DNA of 64,000 nucleotides from Desulfonatronum thiosulfatophilum (GTDB taxonomy: Bacteria > Desulfobacterota > Desulfovibrionia > Desulfovibrionales > Desulfonatronaceae), in contig NZ_FMXO01000007.1 of assembly GCF_900104215.1 (NCBI RefSeq), forward strand, positions 124,001 to 188,000. The letters run 5' to 3'. The notes below the pieces were generated by a model. The model saw nothing but the letters and a program-made list of their open reading frames with translations. It ran no database searches and was not told where the DNA came from. Made by a program: the position numbers and the translations under genes. This document shows, one piece after another, positions 9,674-20,086 of this stretch (the stretch's first letter is position 1; every line of letters begins with the position of its first letter).

Positions 9674-10834
9674 ATGAGACGTGCATTGATTGGCGTATTG
9701 ACGGCCATGGTGCTTTTTATTGCCGCACCGGCTCTGGCCCAGATCAAGATTGGCGTGCTTTCCGATTTGAGCGGCCCGACTTCCGATGTGGGGCGGCCCT
9801 ATGCCGACGGCATCCGCCATTGCATCGAATACCTGAACAAGCAGGGGGGGATTGCCGGACAGCCCATCGAGATGCTGCAGGTGGACTATGCCTATAATGT
9901 TCAGCAGGCCATCGCCGCGTACAACCGCTTCAAGAGTCAGGGTATCGTGGCCTTGCAGGGATGGGGCACGGCGGACACGGAAGCCCTGGTCCGTTTTGTG
10001 GCCCGGGATCAGATTCCGACCTTTTCCGCATCGTATTCCGGGCACTTGGCCGATCCCAAAAACGGCCCCTACAATTTTTTCGTTGCCGCGGACTATTCCA
10101 CCCAGGGGCGGGCTGTCCTGCAATATCTGAAGGACAACTGGACAGAGGAACGCGCTCCGAAACTCGGCTTGCTCTATCCCAACCATCCTTACGGACTGGC
10201 GCCGATTCCGGCCATCAAGAGCTTTGCCGCGGAGTTGGGCTTCGAACTGATGGCCGAGGACAACGTGGGGCTGGGCGATATGGACGCCACAACCCAGCTT
10301 TTGCGCATGCAGCGTCAGGCGCCGGACTACATCTGGGTGGGCGGAACCATCTCCTCCACAGCGGTCATCCTCAAGGACGCCCAACGGATCGGCATGCAGG
10401 GCAAATTCATCACCAATATCTGGGGCAGCGACGAGCAGCTTTTGAAGCTTGCCGGACCTGCCGTGAACGGCCATTTGGGGCTGCACACTTCCGTTGTTTA
10501 CGGAGCGGATGTTCCAGGCATGAAAGTCATCGAAGAGATGACCGGCGGCCGGCCGCAGATGATCCACTATGTTCGCGGTTTCGCTTCCATGTACGTCATG
10601 GCCGAGGCCATCCGGGTCGCAGCGGAAAAGGGCAGGGTCACAGGGCCGTCGATCCAGGATGCCGCCAGAAGCCTGCGCGATTTCGACCCCATGGGCCTGA
10701 CTCCGCCCATCAGCTTTTATCCGGATGACCATCGGCCCAATATGTCCGTATACATCTATCAGTTGTTCGAGGATCGGATGGAACTCCTGACCGAACAGAC
10801 CCTGGAGCGCAAACCGGAATGGCTTGGGCATTAG
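9674..10834 (+). CDS. livJ: Periplasmic substrate-binding protein LivJ/LivK family
   Basis: A 386-residue type I periplasmic binding protein. Its signal peptide (about residues 1-23, ending PALAQ) precedes IKIGVLSDLSGPTSDVG. The start at 9674 follows a strong AGGAGGG. It captures the transporter's ligand outside the membrane. The family binds branched-chain amino acids, amides, short-chain or aromatic acids. The neighbouring CoA ligase favours a carboxylate ligand, but this is inference. Confidence 0.9.
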   Translation: MRRALIGVLTAMVLFIAAPALAQIKIGVLSDLSGPTSDVGRPYADGIRHCIEYLNKQGGIAGQPIEMLQVDYAYNVQQAIAAYNRFKSQGIVALQGWGTADTEALVRFVARDQIPTFSASYSGHLADPKNGPYNFFVAADYSTQGRAVLQYLKDNWTEERAPKLGLLYPNHPYGLAPIPAIKSFAAELGFELMAEDNVGLGDMDATTQLLRMQRQAPDYIWVGGTISSTAVILKDAQRIGMQGKFITNIWGSDEQLLKLAGPAVNGHLGLHTSVVYGADVPGMKVIEEMTGGRPQMIHYVRGFASMYVMAEAIRVAAEKGRVTGPSIQDAARSLRDFDPMGLTPPISFYPDDHRPNMSVYIYQLFEDRMELLTEQTLERKPEWLGH

Positions 10835-11020
10835 GAACGGTGGAGGTTGGAACGGGAGCGGGCGTTGCAGCGCTTTCCGTTTGGGCAGCGAAAGAACTAA
10901 AATCTCGTTCCGCCGTCTGCTATCCGCAACCATTATTTAACCTGCGAAACAGCAACATCGTCGTTTGGTGGTACTAGCGGAAAATAATGTTATCAAATTC
11001 GCAAAAGATAAAGTACAGTC

Positions 11021-11818
11021 ATGGATTTGTTGAAGATTGAAAATCTCGAGGTCGTGTACAACGACGTCATTCTGGTCCTCAAGGGGCTTTCCCTGAAGGC
11101 GAGGCAGGGCCGGATCACGGCCCTGCTGGGCCCCAACGGGGCGGGCAAGTCCACCACATTGAAGGCTGTTTCCGGATTGATCCGCACCGAAGACGGCGAA
11201 ATCACCGAAGGTTCGGTTCTTTACCAGGATCGCCCGATCCACAAGTCCCTGCCGGAACGAATCGTGCGGGACGGCATCTTTCAGGTCATGGAAGGACGCA
11301 GGGTCTTCGTGGACCTGAGCGTTGAAGAAAATCTGCGCTGCGGCGGCTTCACCCGCCCCTCGTCAGAATATCCTGAATCCCTGGCCAAGGTGTACGCATA
11401 TTTTCCACGTTTGCAGGAACGCCGAAAACAGCTTGCCGGATATCTTTCCGGCGGCGAACAGCAAATGCTGGCCATTGGCCGGGCCCTGATGGCCAAGCCC
11501 AAGCTGCTGCTTCTGGATGAACCCTCCCTGGGCCTGGCTCCGTTGCTGGTGGAGGAGATCTTCACCATTGTCCAGCGCGTCAACCAGGAGGAAGGGGTAA
11601 CCATTCTTCTGGTGGAACAGAACGCCCGCGCCGCCCTGAGTATTGCTCAGCATGGGTACATTATGGAAAACGGCCGGATTGTCATGGACGGCACCTCCGA
11701 GTCCCTGCTGAACAATCCGGACGTTCAGGAGTTCTACCTTGGCCTGGGTCATGGCGGCGAGAAACGCAGCTACCGCGACGTGAAGCACTATCGTCGACGC
11801 AAGCGCTGGCTGGGATAG
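11021..11818 (+). CDS. livF: ABC transporter ATP-binding protein LivF
   Basis: A 265-residue ATPase with Walker A (GPNGAGKST), signature LSGGEQQ, Walker B (LLLLDEPSLGLA) and EQNA switch region. It has a basic C-terminal tail (YRDVKHYRRRKRW) that is unusual in LivF. It completes the liv set and is the last gene of the operon, though a 186-bp gap separates it from livJ. Confidence 0.92.
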   Translation: MDLLKIENLEVVYNDVILVLKGLSLKARQGRITALLGPNGAGKSTTLKAVSGLIRTEDGEITEGSVLYQDRPIHKSLPERIVRDGIFQVMEGRRVFVDLSVEENLRCGGFTRPSSEYPESLAKVYAYFPRLQERRKQLAGYLSGGEQQMLAIGRALMAKPKLLLLDEPSLGLAPLLVEEIFTIVQRVNQEEGVTILLVEQNARAALSIAQHGYIMENGRIVMDGTSESLLNNPDVQEFYLGLGHGGEKRSYRDVKHYRRRKRWLG

Positions 11819-12210
11819 CAGGCGCACTGCCCATCCTAAGTCCGGCTTTCTTCATGCCGCGGCCTCGCAGATTTTGTCACATCGCTGACAATGTCGCCTC
11901 TCGTCTGGTTGTCACCCGGCAGGAAGTGCCGTACCGGGGTGCGGCGGTCCCAGGGCAAGGTGGGGGCCGCATTGGGATGCGATACGACAAGTCCTGTCCG
12001 CAAGCCTGCCCCGTGGAGATGAGGAGCGGGCGTCCTTTCTCTGTGCCGAATCGTTACTCCATGCCTTCCTGGCCAATCATACTTCTCACGAGTTTGTTTC
12101 CCCCGCCGCGCTTGATCCGGCATTCCGGTCGATGATAACAATGGCACTCAAGAGGTCATTAAATCGACGAAAACCGCGGCATCCGACCGTAACATGGAAT
12201 AGAATCTATC
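11819..12210. other. Intergenic, GC-rich, several small stem-forming segments, no gene recognised
   Basis: A gap of 392 bp between livF and the GGDEF gene. No plausible coding frame with a ribosome binding site was found. Between about 11905 and 12040 there are adjacent self-complementary pieces (for example CGGCA/TGCCG with a GGAAG loop, and GCGGC/GCCGC), so a folded leader or small RNA is possible. No known riboswitch core could be matched by eye. Confidence 0.4.
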
Positions 12211-13926
12211 ATGGTTGAGGAAACGAAAGACGCCATTGAGCCCCAACTGCAAGCATTGCGGGACATGTTCCGGCAGCGTTTGGAGGTTGACCTTCCGGAA
12301 CTGCAACGCCTGGCAGACATGCTTCTGATCCGGAGCAGTCCCTTAATTAAGACGAACCTGATCGAACTGAACCGGATCTTGCACAAGCTGGCCGGTTCCG
12401 CCGGAACTTTCGGCTTTTCGGAACTCGGCGCCGCGTCACGGTACCTGGAGATCCGTGTGCAGCAATGGCTGCAGGGCGAAAACCCGAGCCTTCAGGATTT
12501 GCATGCCCTGCAGCGGGAAATCCACTCCTTGCGCGTTCATGTCGCCAGACGTCAGCCATCAAGATCATCGATGTCCATGATTCAGGCTGTCGTTGAAAGC
12601 ATGCGGAAAAGCGACGAGATCAGCATCTGTCTCGCGGAGGCCGAAGAACCGTTTGCCGAGGAATTATCACGTATTTTTGGTCATTTTGGCTACACGGTCA
12701 ATCGTCACATCCGCCTGGCCGAGGCTGCTGAAGGTCTGCACCGGTCAAAACCGGATGTCCTGATTCTGGATGTGACGTCCCATCCCGATGGGTTGAACAC
12801 CATTGAGCATGTGGCCCTTTCGCCGGAATTTCAGGGTCTGGATTGCCCCATGATTTTCCTGTCCGACCAGGATACCTTTGAAATCCGAATGCAGGCCGCC
12901 AGAATCGGAGCCGAAGGTTTTTTTCTCAAACCCGTAGACATTCCCAGGCTTATTGATCGGGTGGAGCAGATTGTGCGCCGTAGACAGGCCCTGCCGTATC
13001 GACTTTTGATTGTGGACGACGATGAGGAACTGGCCCGGCATTATTCCTTGATCCTGCGTGGGGCCGGCATGGAATCCAGAACATTGAGCGATCCGGTGAG
13101 CATCTTTGAAGTTCTGGACGAATTTCAACCGGACTTGATCCTGATGGATCTGAACATGCCAGGGTACACCGGCGTCGACCTGGCCCGGGTGATCCGGATG
13201 CATGACGACTGGCTCAGCCTGCCCATTATCTATCTGTCCGCGGAAACCGATATCGACCAACAATTGTCGGCCATGAGCAACGGGGGAGACGATTTCCTGA
13301 CCAAACCCATTTCCGACCGGCATCTGGTGGTCGCCGTTTCGGTGCGTGCCGCACGGATGCGCCAGTTGAACGAATTGATGGTCAAGGACAGCCTGACCGG
13401 ACTGCTCAAGCACTCCAGGATCAAGGAGCAAATTGCCCTTGAATATTCCAAGGCCAGACGCGTAAACAGCCCTTTATGCGTGGCCATGCTGGACATAGAC
13501 CATTTCAAGCAGGTCAACGACACCTACGGCCATGCCGTTGGGGATCAGGTGATCAAGGCCCTGGCGCATTTATTAAAGCAACGGCTGCGCAAAAGCGACA
13601 GCATCGGGCGCTACGGCGGAGAGGAATTCGCTGTGGCGCTGGTGGATTGCGACGCCGACGCAGCCATCGCGTTACTGGACGACATTCGGATGCGATTCAA
13701 GGAAATCCGCTTTTCAGCCGAGAAGGAAAACTTCACTGTGACTCTGAGCGTCGGCGCCATCATGGCCGCTGACTATCCTGAAGCTTCCTCGATACTTGTG
13801 GCTGCGGACGAGGCCCTGTACAACGCCAAACGGGGCGGGCGGGACCGGATTTGCCTTGGCGACTGCCTTCAGACGCGGCACGAAAACGAGACCGCACCCC
13901 ACGAGATGCACGAGGCGGACGGATAG
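12211..13926 (+). CDS. HPt-REC-REC-GGDEF diguanylate cyclase response regulator
   Basis: 571 residues. The N-terminal HPt domain has the phosphorylatable His58 in LHKLAGSAGTFGF. The first receiver (about 135-260) lacks the usual acidic pair (AEAEE instead of DD) but keeps the Asp in VLILDV and a Lys in LKPVD. The second receiver (about 270-385) is canonical, with VDDDEE, LILMDLNMP and TKPIS. The GGDEF domain has GGEEF at 469-473 and an RKSD I-site five residues upstream, which predicts product inhibition by c-di-GMP. Phosphorelay input thus drives c-di-GMP synthesis in the cytosol. It is monocistronic. Confidence 0.9.
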   Translation: MVEETKDAIEPQLQALRDMFRQRLEVDLPELQRLADMLLIRSSPLIKTNLIELNRILHKLAGSAGTFGFSELGAASRYLEIRVQQWLQGENPSLQDLHALQREIHSLRVHVARRQPSRSSMSMIQAVVESMRKSDEISICLAEAEEPFAEELSRIFGHFGYTVNRHIRLAEAAEGLHRSKPDVLILDVTSHPDGLNTIEHVALSPEFQGLDCPMIFLSDQDTFEIRMQAARIGAEGFFLKPVDIPRLIDRVEQIVRRRQALPYRLLIVDDDEELARHYSLILRGAGMESRTLSDPVSIFEVLDEFQPDLILMDLNMPGYTGVDLARVIRMHDDWLSLPIIYLSAETDIDQQLSAMSNGGDDFLTKPISDRHLVVAVSVRAARMRQLNELMVKDSLTGLLKHSRIKEQIALEYSKARRVNSPLCVAMLDIDHFKQVNDTYGHAVGDQVIKALAHLLKQRLRKSDSIGRYGGEEFAVALVDCDADAAIALLDDIRMRFKEIRFSAEKENFTVTLSVGAIMAADYPEASSILVAADEALYNAKRGGRDRICLGDCLQTRHENETAPHEMHEADG

Positions 13927-14099
13927 CGGATTAGAGAGTATAGCACTTCATCTTCCGAGTCTTTTTTTGCCGACATCACAAATCCTGGAGAATCGGGCGC
14001 GGCTGAACGGCGTGCATGGTCCGGGTCAGCGGGAATTTGACCTCGGCAAGCCACGGGGCTAGATACCCACTTCATTTTGCGCTTGAGAAGGAGACGCTC

Positions 14100-15149
14100 A
14101 TGCAACGCCGTTTGACCCGGATCTTGGTGACGGGAGGTTGCGGTTTTATTGCCTCGAATTTCATTCTCACGCTGTTGGAACAGCGACCCGACCTGCATAT
14201 CGTCAATCTGGACAAGCTGACGTATGCCGGCAACCGGATGAATCTGCTGGCCCTGGAACAGGACCCACAGCGCCTGGAGCAGCGCGCCCGCTACGTTTTC
14301 ATCCACGGCGATATTGCTGATCCGGTATTGGTGCCGCGTCTGTTGTCGGAATACCGCATTCAGGCCGTACTCAATTTCGCCGCGGAATCCCATGTGGATC
14401 GCTCCATTCACGATTCATCCCCTTTCATCACCACCAACATCCAGGGCGCCCACAACCTGCTGGAAGCTGCCCGCAAGGCGGAGATCGAGCTTTTTCTGCA
14501 GGTTTCCACGGATGAGGTTTATGGAACGCTCGGCCCCACGGGGCTGTTCAGCGAACAAACCCCCCTGGCTCCCAACAGCCCGTACTCCGCGTCCAAGGCG
14601 TCGGCGGATCTGCTGGTGCGCGCCTACCATGAAACCTATGACCTGCCCACGGTGATCACCCGCTGTTCGAACAACTACGGCCCCTTTCAGTTTCCGGAAA
14701 AACTGATTCCCCTGATGCTGACCCTGGCCCAAGAAGATAAACCGTTGCCGGTATACGGCGACGGGGCCAATGTCCGCGATTGGATCCATGTCCTGGATCA
14801 TTGTCGGGGCGTCGAACTGGCCATGGATCGAGGCCATTCGGGCGCGGTCTACAATTTCGGGGGCAATGCCGAGCGAACGAACATCCAGGTGGTGACCACC
14901 CTGCTTGACCTTTTGGGCAAACCTCATTCCTTGATCCGTCATGTCCAGGACAGGCCCGGGCACGACAGGCGCTACGCCATGGACTACACCCTCGCCGCAC
15001 GGGAACTCGGCTTTGCTCCGAAGTATACCTTTGAGCAGGGGCTACGGGAAACAATCCTGTGGTATCAGGACAACCGGGAATGGCTGGACCGGGTTCAGGA
15101 CGGCAGCTACCGGGAATTCATGAATGCATGGTATGAGGATCGGCAATGA
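14100..15149 (+). CDS. rfbB: dTDP-glucose 4,6-dehydratase
   Basis: A 349-residue extended SDR enzyme. TGGCGFIASN binds NAD+, STDEVYG carries the catalytic Thr-Asp-Glu, and PYSASKAS holds the Tyr-x3-Lys pair. It makes dTDP-4-keto-6-deoxyglucose for dTDP-L-rhamnose. The ATG at 14100 is set by AAGGAG upstream. An in-frame start at 14016 would add 28 non-conserved residues. Its stop overlaps the start of rfbD as ATGA. rfbA and rfbC are not in the window. Confidence 0.94.
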   Translation: MQRRLTRILVTGGCGFIASNFILTLLEQRPDLHIVNLDKLTYAGNRMNLLALEQDPQRLEQRARYVFIHGDIADPVLVPRLLSEYRIQAVLNFAAESHVDRSIHDSSPFITTNIQGAHNLLEAARKAEIELFLQVSTDEVYGTLGPTGLFSEQTPLAPNSPYSASKASADLLVRAYHETYDLPTVITRCSNNYGPFQFPEKLIPLMLTLAQEDKPLPVYGDGANVRDWIHVLDHCRGVELAMDRGHSGAVYNFGGNAERTNIQVVTTLLDLLGKPHSLIRHVQDRPGHDRRYAMDYTLAARELGFAPKYTFEQGLRETILWYQDNREWLDRVQDGSYREFMNAWYEDRQ

Positions 15150-16015
15150 TCTCCCCCACAGCTCCCAAGGTTTTGGTTCTGGGCGGCAAGACGGGGCTGC
15201 TGGGGCAATCCCTGTGCGCCAGTCTTACAAAAGCGGGTTGGCAGACTGTTTCCGTTGGGCGTGACGACCTGGATCTCTTCGACCAGGATCGGGTTGCCGC
15301 CTTCCTAGACGACCACGAACCGGACATCATTTGCAATACCGTGGCCTATACCCAGGTGGACCAAGCCGAGGACGAACCAGAAGAGGCCGCGCGTCTGAAT
15401 CATCGGCTGCCCGCAGCCCTGGGCCGGTTGGCCAAGCAACGGAATATCCGGCTGGTCCACTACAGCACCGACTTCGTCTTTGACGGAAAAGCCGCCACGC
15501 CGTATTGCTCCGAAAGCCCGACCAGTCCGCAAAGCGTCTACGGCAAGACCAAGCTGGCCGGCGAGAAGGCCCTCCAGGACCTTGGCCTGGACCGGTTGAC
15601 CATCATCCGCACGGCATGGCTTTTCGGGCCGGGGCGGACCAACTTCGTGGCCAAGATTCTTGCTCTTGCCGCCCAGCGAGCTTCCTTGAACGTCGTCCAC
15701 GACCAGACCGGCTCTCCCACCTATACCCCGGACCTCGCGGACTATTCCGTGGAACTGCTCAAGGCGGAAGGAACGGGAATTTTTCATCTGGTGAACTGCG
15801 GCTGCGCCACATGGTGCGAACTGGCCGGGGCCGCGGTGCAAGCCAAGGGACTGCAGTGCGACGTCTTTCCCATCCCTTCGGACCAGTATCCGCAAAAAGC
15901 CAAGCGACCGGCCTATTCGGTGCTGGATACCTGCGCCTTCACAACCCTCACCGGCATCAAGCCCCGCCCCTGGCTCCAGGCACTCAGAGAGTACGTCTTC
16001 CAGCACCTCACCTGA
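15146..16015 (+). CDS. rfbD: dTDP-4-dehydrorhamnose reductase
   Basis: A 289-residue SDR enzyme with the NADPH motif GGKTGLLGQ, STDFVFDG, and YGKTK (Tyr-x3-Lys). It reduces dTDP-4-keto-L-rhamnose in the final step of dTDP-L-rhamnose synthesis, which feeds lipopolysaccharide or other surface glycans. It overlaps rfbB by 4 bp, so the two are co-translated. Confidence 0.92.
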   Translation: MISPTAPKVLVLGGKTGLLGQSLCASLTKAGWQTVSVGRDDLDLFDQDRVAAFLDDHEPDIICNTVAYTQVDQAEDEPEEAARLNHRLPAALGRLAKQRNIRLVHYSTDFVFDGKAATPYCSESPTSPQSVYGKTKLAGEKALQDLGLDRLTIIRTAWLFGPGRTNFVAKILALAAQRASLNVVHDQTGSPTYTPDLADYSVELLKAEGTGIFHLVNCGCATWCELAGAAVQAKGLQCDVFPIPSDQYPQKAKRPAYSVLDTCAFTTLTGIKPRPWLQALREYVFQHLT

Positions 16016-16038
16016 TCCCACACATCAAAATCTTTGCC

Positions 16039-16083
16039 GAATCGAAATCCAAATCACAATCGCAATCGAAAACACAATCACCC
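16039..16083. repeat. Degenerate G(A/C)AATC hexamer tract
   Basis: About seven imperfect hexamer units (GAATCGAAATCC..., ACAATCGCAATCGAAAAC...) in the gap between rfbD and the heat-shock promoter. Its units match the better preserved arrays at 44.4, 47.2, 50.2, 52.3 and 58.8 kb, so it looks like a decayed member of that family. No inverted partner is seen nearby. Confidence 0.6.
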
Positions 16084-16222
16084 TCGAACCATAACCCAAA
16101 CTCAACAGCACATCCCGTATACCTCATACCCGGCGCTGGAATCCGGCTCCCCGCCACCACCACGTCGCCAGCGTCGAGCGCGTCTTGTAACTGCTTTTTT
16201 CAGGCCAAAAAACGATCGTTCC

Positions 16223-16280
16223 TTGACAGAACCTATTCACATATTTATTGGGACTAGCACTCTCTCACATCGAGTGCCAG
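16223..16280 (+). promoter_or_regulatory. hrcA-grpE-dnaK promoter with CIRCE operator
   Basis: A perfect -35 hexamer TTGACA (16223-16228) is followed by an AT-rich -10 region (about 16242-16250). The CIRCE operator lies at 16254-16280: arms CTAGCACTC and GAGTGCCAG with a 9-nt spacer, one or two bases off the TTAGCACTC-N9-GAGTGCTAA consensus. HrcA, encoded 15 bp downstream, binds CIRCE and represses the operon, so autoregulated heat-shock control is expected. Confidence 0.9.
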
Positions 16281-16294
16281 CAAGGTAAGGCAAT

Positions 16295-17326
16295 ATGGAA
16301 CTGCAAGCACGTGAAATAGGCGTCCTGGTCACGCTCATCGAAGACTATATCCAAACAGCCGCGCCAGTCGGCTCAAGGACTATAGCCAAAAAATCCAACC
16401 TGAATCTGAGTCCGGCCAGCATCCGGAACATCATGGCCGACCTGACCGAAAAGGGCTACCTGGAGCAGCCCCACACATCTGCCGGCCGCATCCCATCCTC
16501 ACAGGGATTTCGTTTTTACGTCGACTCACTGATGAAGTATTCTCCTCTTTCCCCGGAGGAGCGGAATCAGCTTGCGGCCAGCCTGGGCGATGGAAAACTG
16601 GACGTATCCGAGTTGTTGCGCAACGCTTCACGACTGCTGTCGGCCTACACCAGGCAGGTGAGCATGATCCTTGCTCCCAAGGCCACGAATATTGGGTTCA
16701 AGCACATCGACTTCATCCTGCTGAAGGCCGGTCTGGCCATGGCCATACTGGTGGTGGAGGGCGGCATTGTCCGCAACAAGATCGTGACGATTGACCCCGA
16801 ACTGGGCACGGATGACCTGACCAAGTACAGCAACTATCTGAACCAGCTTTTTCAGGGCCGGACCCTGTCCCAGGTCCGGAGCAAACTGTTGCAGGAAATG
16901 GACGCCGTCCAGCGCGAATATCAGGCGGTCAGCCAGCAGGCGCTGGTTCTGGCCCAACAGGTTTTCAGCGAAAACAGTCCGAGAGAAATGTTCGTCGAAG
17001 GCACCGTCAATTTTTTCACCCATCCCGAGTTCGCCAACCCGGCGAAGCTTCAGGAACTTTTGCGGATGCTCGAGGAACGGACCCAGCTTTTGGAAATTCT
17101 GGACAAGGTTTCCAAACCCGATGGCATTTCCATCATCTTCGGGCGCGAGGAAGATCAGGAGGGATTGCGAGAATTTACTTTGATCTCGTCGCCCTACCTG
17201 GGACAGGACGACCCTCTTGGCGTCGTCGGCATTATCGGGCCGATCCGGATGGATTACGCCAAGGTCGTCCCGTTGGTTGAGTTCACGGCCCAGGTCATCA
17301 GCCGACTTTTGAAGAATCGTTTTTGA
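16295..17326 (+). CDS. hrcA: Heat-inducible transcription repressor HrcA
   Basis: 343 residues, typical for the family. The N-terminal winged helix (about 1-75, with PVGSRTIAKKSNLNLSPASI) binds CIRCE. A GAF-like dimer domain follows. The C-terminal end (VVGIIGPIRMDYAKVVPLVE) is diagnostic. It represses its own operon through the CIRCE site just upstream, and GroEL normally assists its folding. Confidence 0.96.
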   Translation: MELQAREIGVLVTLIEDYIQTAAPVGSRTIAKKSNLNLSPASIRNIMADLTEKGYLEQPHTSAGRIPSSQGFRFYVDSLMKYSPLSPEERNQLAASLGDGKLDVSELLRNASRLLSAYTRQVSMILAPKATNIGFKHIDFILLKAGLAMAILVVEGGIVRNKIVTIDPELGTDDLTKYSNYLNQLFQGRTLSQVRSKLLQEMDAVQREYQAVSQQALVLAQQVFSENSPREMFVEGTVNFFTHPEFANPAKLQELLRMLEERTQLLEILDKVSKPDGISIIFGREEDQEGLREFTLISSPYLGQDDPLGVVGIIGPIRMDYAKVVPLVEFTAQVISRLLKNRF

Positions 17327-17357
17327 TGGACATCAAGATTTTGCAAGGAGGAATTTC

Positions 17358-17975
17358 ATGCCAGGAAAAGAGCAGAAAGCATCACCGGACAGCAATGCCA
17401 AAAACGCTGCCGGAGACAATATCGACATGAAGGATCTCTTGGATAGCGAAGATCAGGTCATGACTGGGGAGCCCGAAGTTGTCGTGGATGACGACGAACT
17501 GCTGCGGCTCTGCAAGGAGAAGGTTTGCACGCAATGCCAGGAGCTGGCCAAGGTGCAGGATGAAAAACTGCGCATGGCGGCGGAAACGGAAAACCTGAAA
17601 AAAAGATTGCACCGTGAAAAAGAGGAATTCTGCAAATTCGCCACGGAATCCGTGCTCGAAGATCTTTTACCGGTCCTGGACAATCTTGATCTGGCCTTGG
17701 AGCATGGACGCAAATCCGGGCAAGGGCTCGATCTCCTCAGCGGCGTGGAAATGACCCGCAAGCTTTTTCTGGACATTCTGAGCCGCCATAATCTGGAGCC
17801 TCTCGGTGAAGCCGGAGAGGACTTTGATCCCGCATGGCATGAAGCCCTGGCGCAACAGCCCGACCCGGAACTCGAGCCGGGCAAGATCTGTCAGGTCGTC
17901 CAGAAAGGCTATCGCCTGAAAGGCCGTCTGCTTCGGCCGGCCAAGGTGCTGGTCAGCACCGCATGCAGTCCATAA
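17358..17975 (+). CDS. grpE: Nucleotide exchange factor GrpE
   Basis: 205 residues. An acidic, variable N-terminal third ([12 protein letters not shown]) precedes the long coiled coil (about 55-110, with [10 protein letters not shown]) and the beta domain ending in [20 protein letters not shown], the family signature. It releases ADP from DnaK. A strong AAGGAGGA precedes the ATG. It is the second gene of the CIRCE operon. Confidence 0.95.
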   Translation: MPGKEQKASPDSNAKNAAGDNIDMKDLLDSEDQVMTGEPEVVVDDDELLRLCKEKVCTQCQELAKVQDEKLRMAAETENLKKRLHREKEEFCKFATESVLEDLLPVLDNLDLALEHGRKSGQGLDLLSGVEMTRKLFLDILSRHNLEPLGEAGEDFDPAWHEALAQQPDPELEPGKICQVVQKGYRLKGRLLRPAKVLVSTACSP

Positions 17976-18054
17976 CTTTCAATTTCGTCCCTTTACAAGC
18001 CGCCATTCAAACTTAACTTGCACAACATACAAAGCTTTCAGGAGGATTTTGAAC

Positions 18055-19965
<1,911 letters not shown>

Positions 19966-20015
19966 CCGCCTCCGCCAGTCGCCTTGACAGGCCGTTCTAC
20001 GACTATCTATACCTC

Positions 20016-20051
20016 AAGCCTGACCCGTTCCACGGGTCAGGCTTTTTTTTT
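20016..20051 (+). terminator. Rho-independent terminator of hrcA-grpE-dnaK
   Basis: The stem AAGCCTGACCC / GGGTCAGGCTT around a short GTTCCAC-type loop is followed directly by a run of T. It lies 50 bp after the dnaK stop. Confidence 0.93.
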
Positions 20052-20086
20052 GCAGTCTCTCACCTGAGGTTTCCCGGAGTAATTGA

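Noticed and set aside
7885-9747. 620-codon minus-strand frame over livH and livM
   Set aside because: A Gln/His/Asp-rich shadow of two clear permease genes; no ribosome binding site or domain.
9635-10933. 432-codon minus-strand frame over livJ
   Set aside because: A shadow of a signal-peptide-bearing binding protein with strong motifs on the plus strand.
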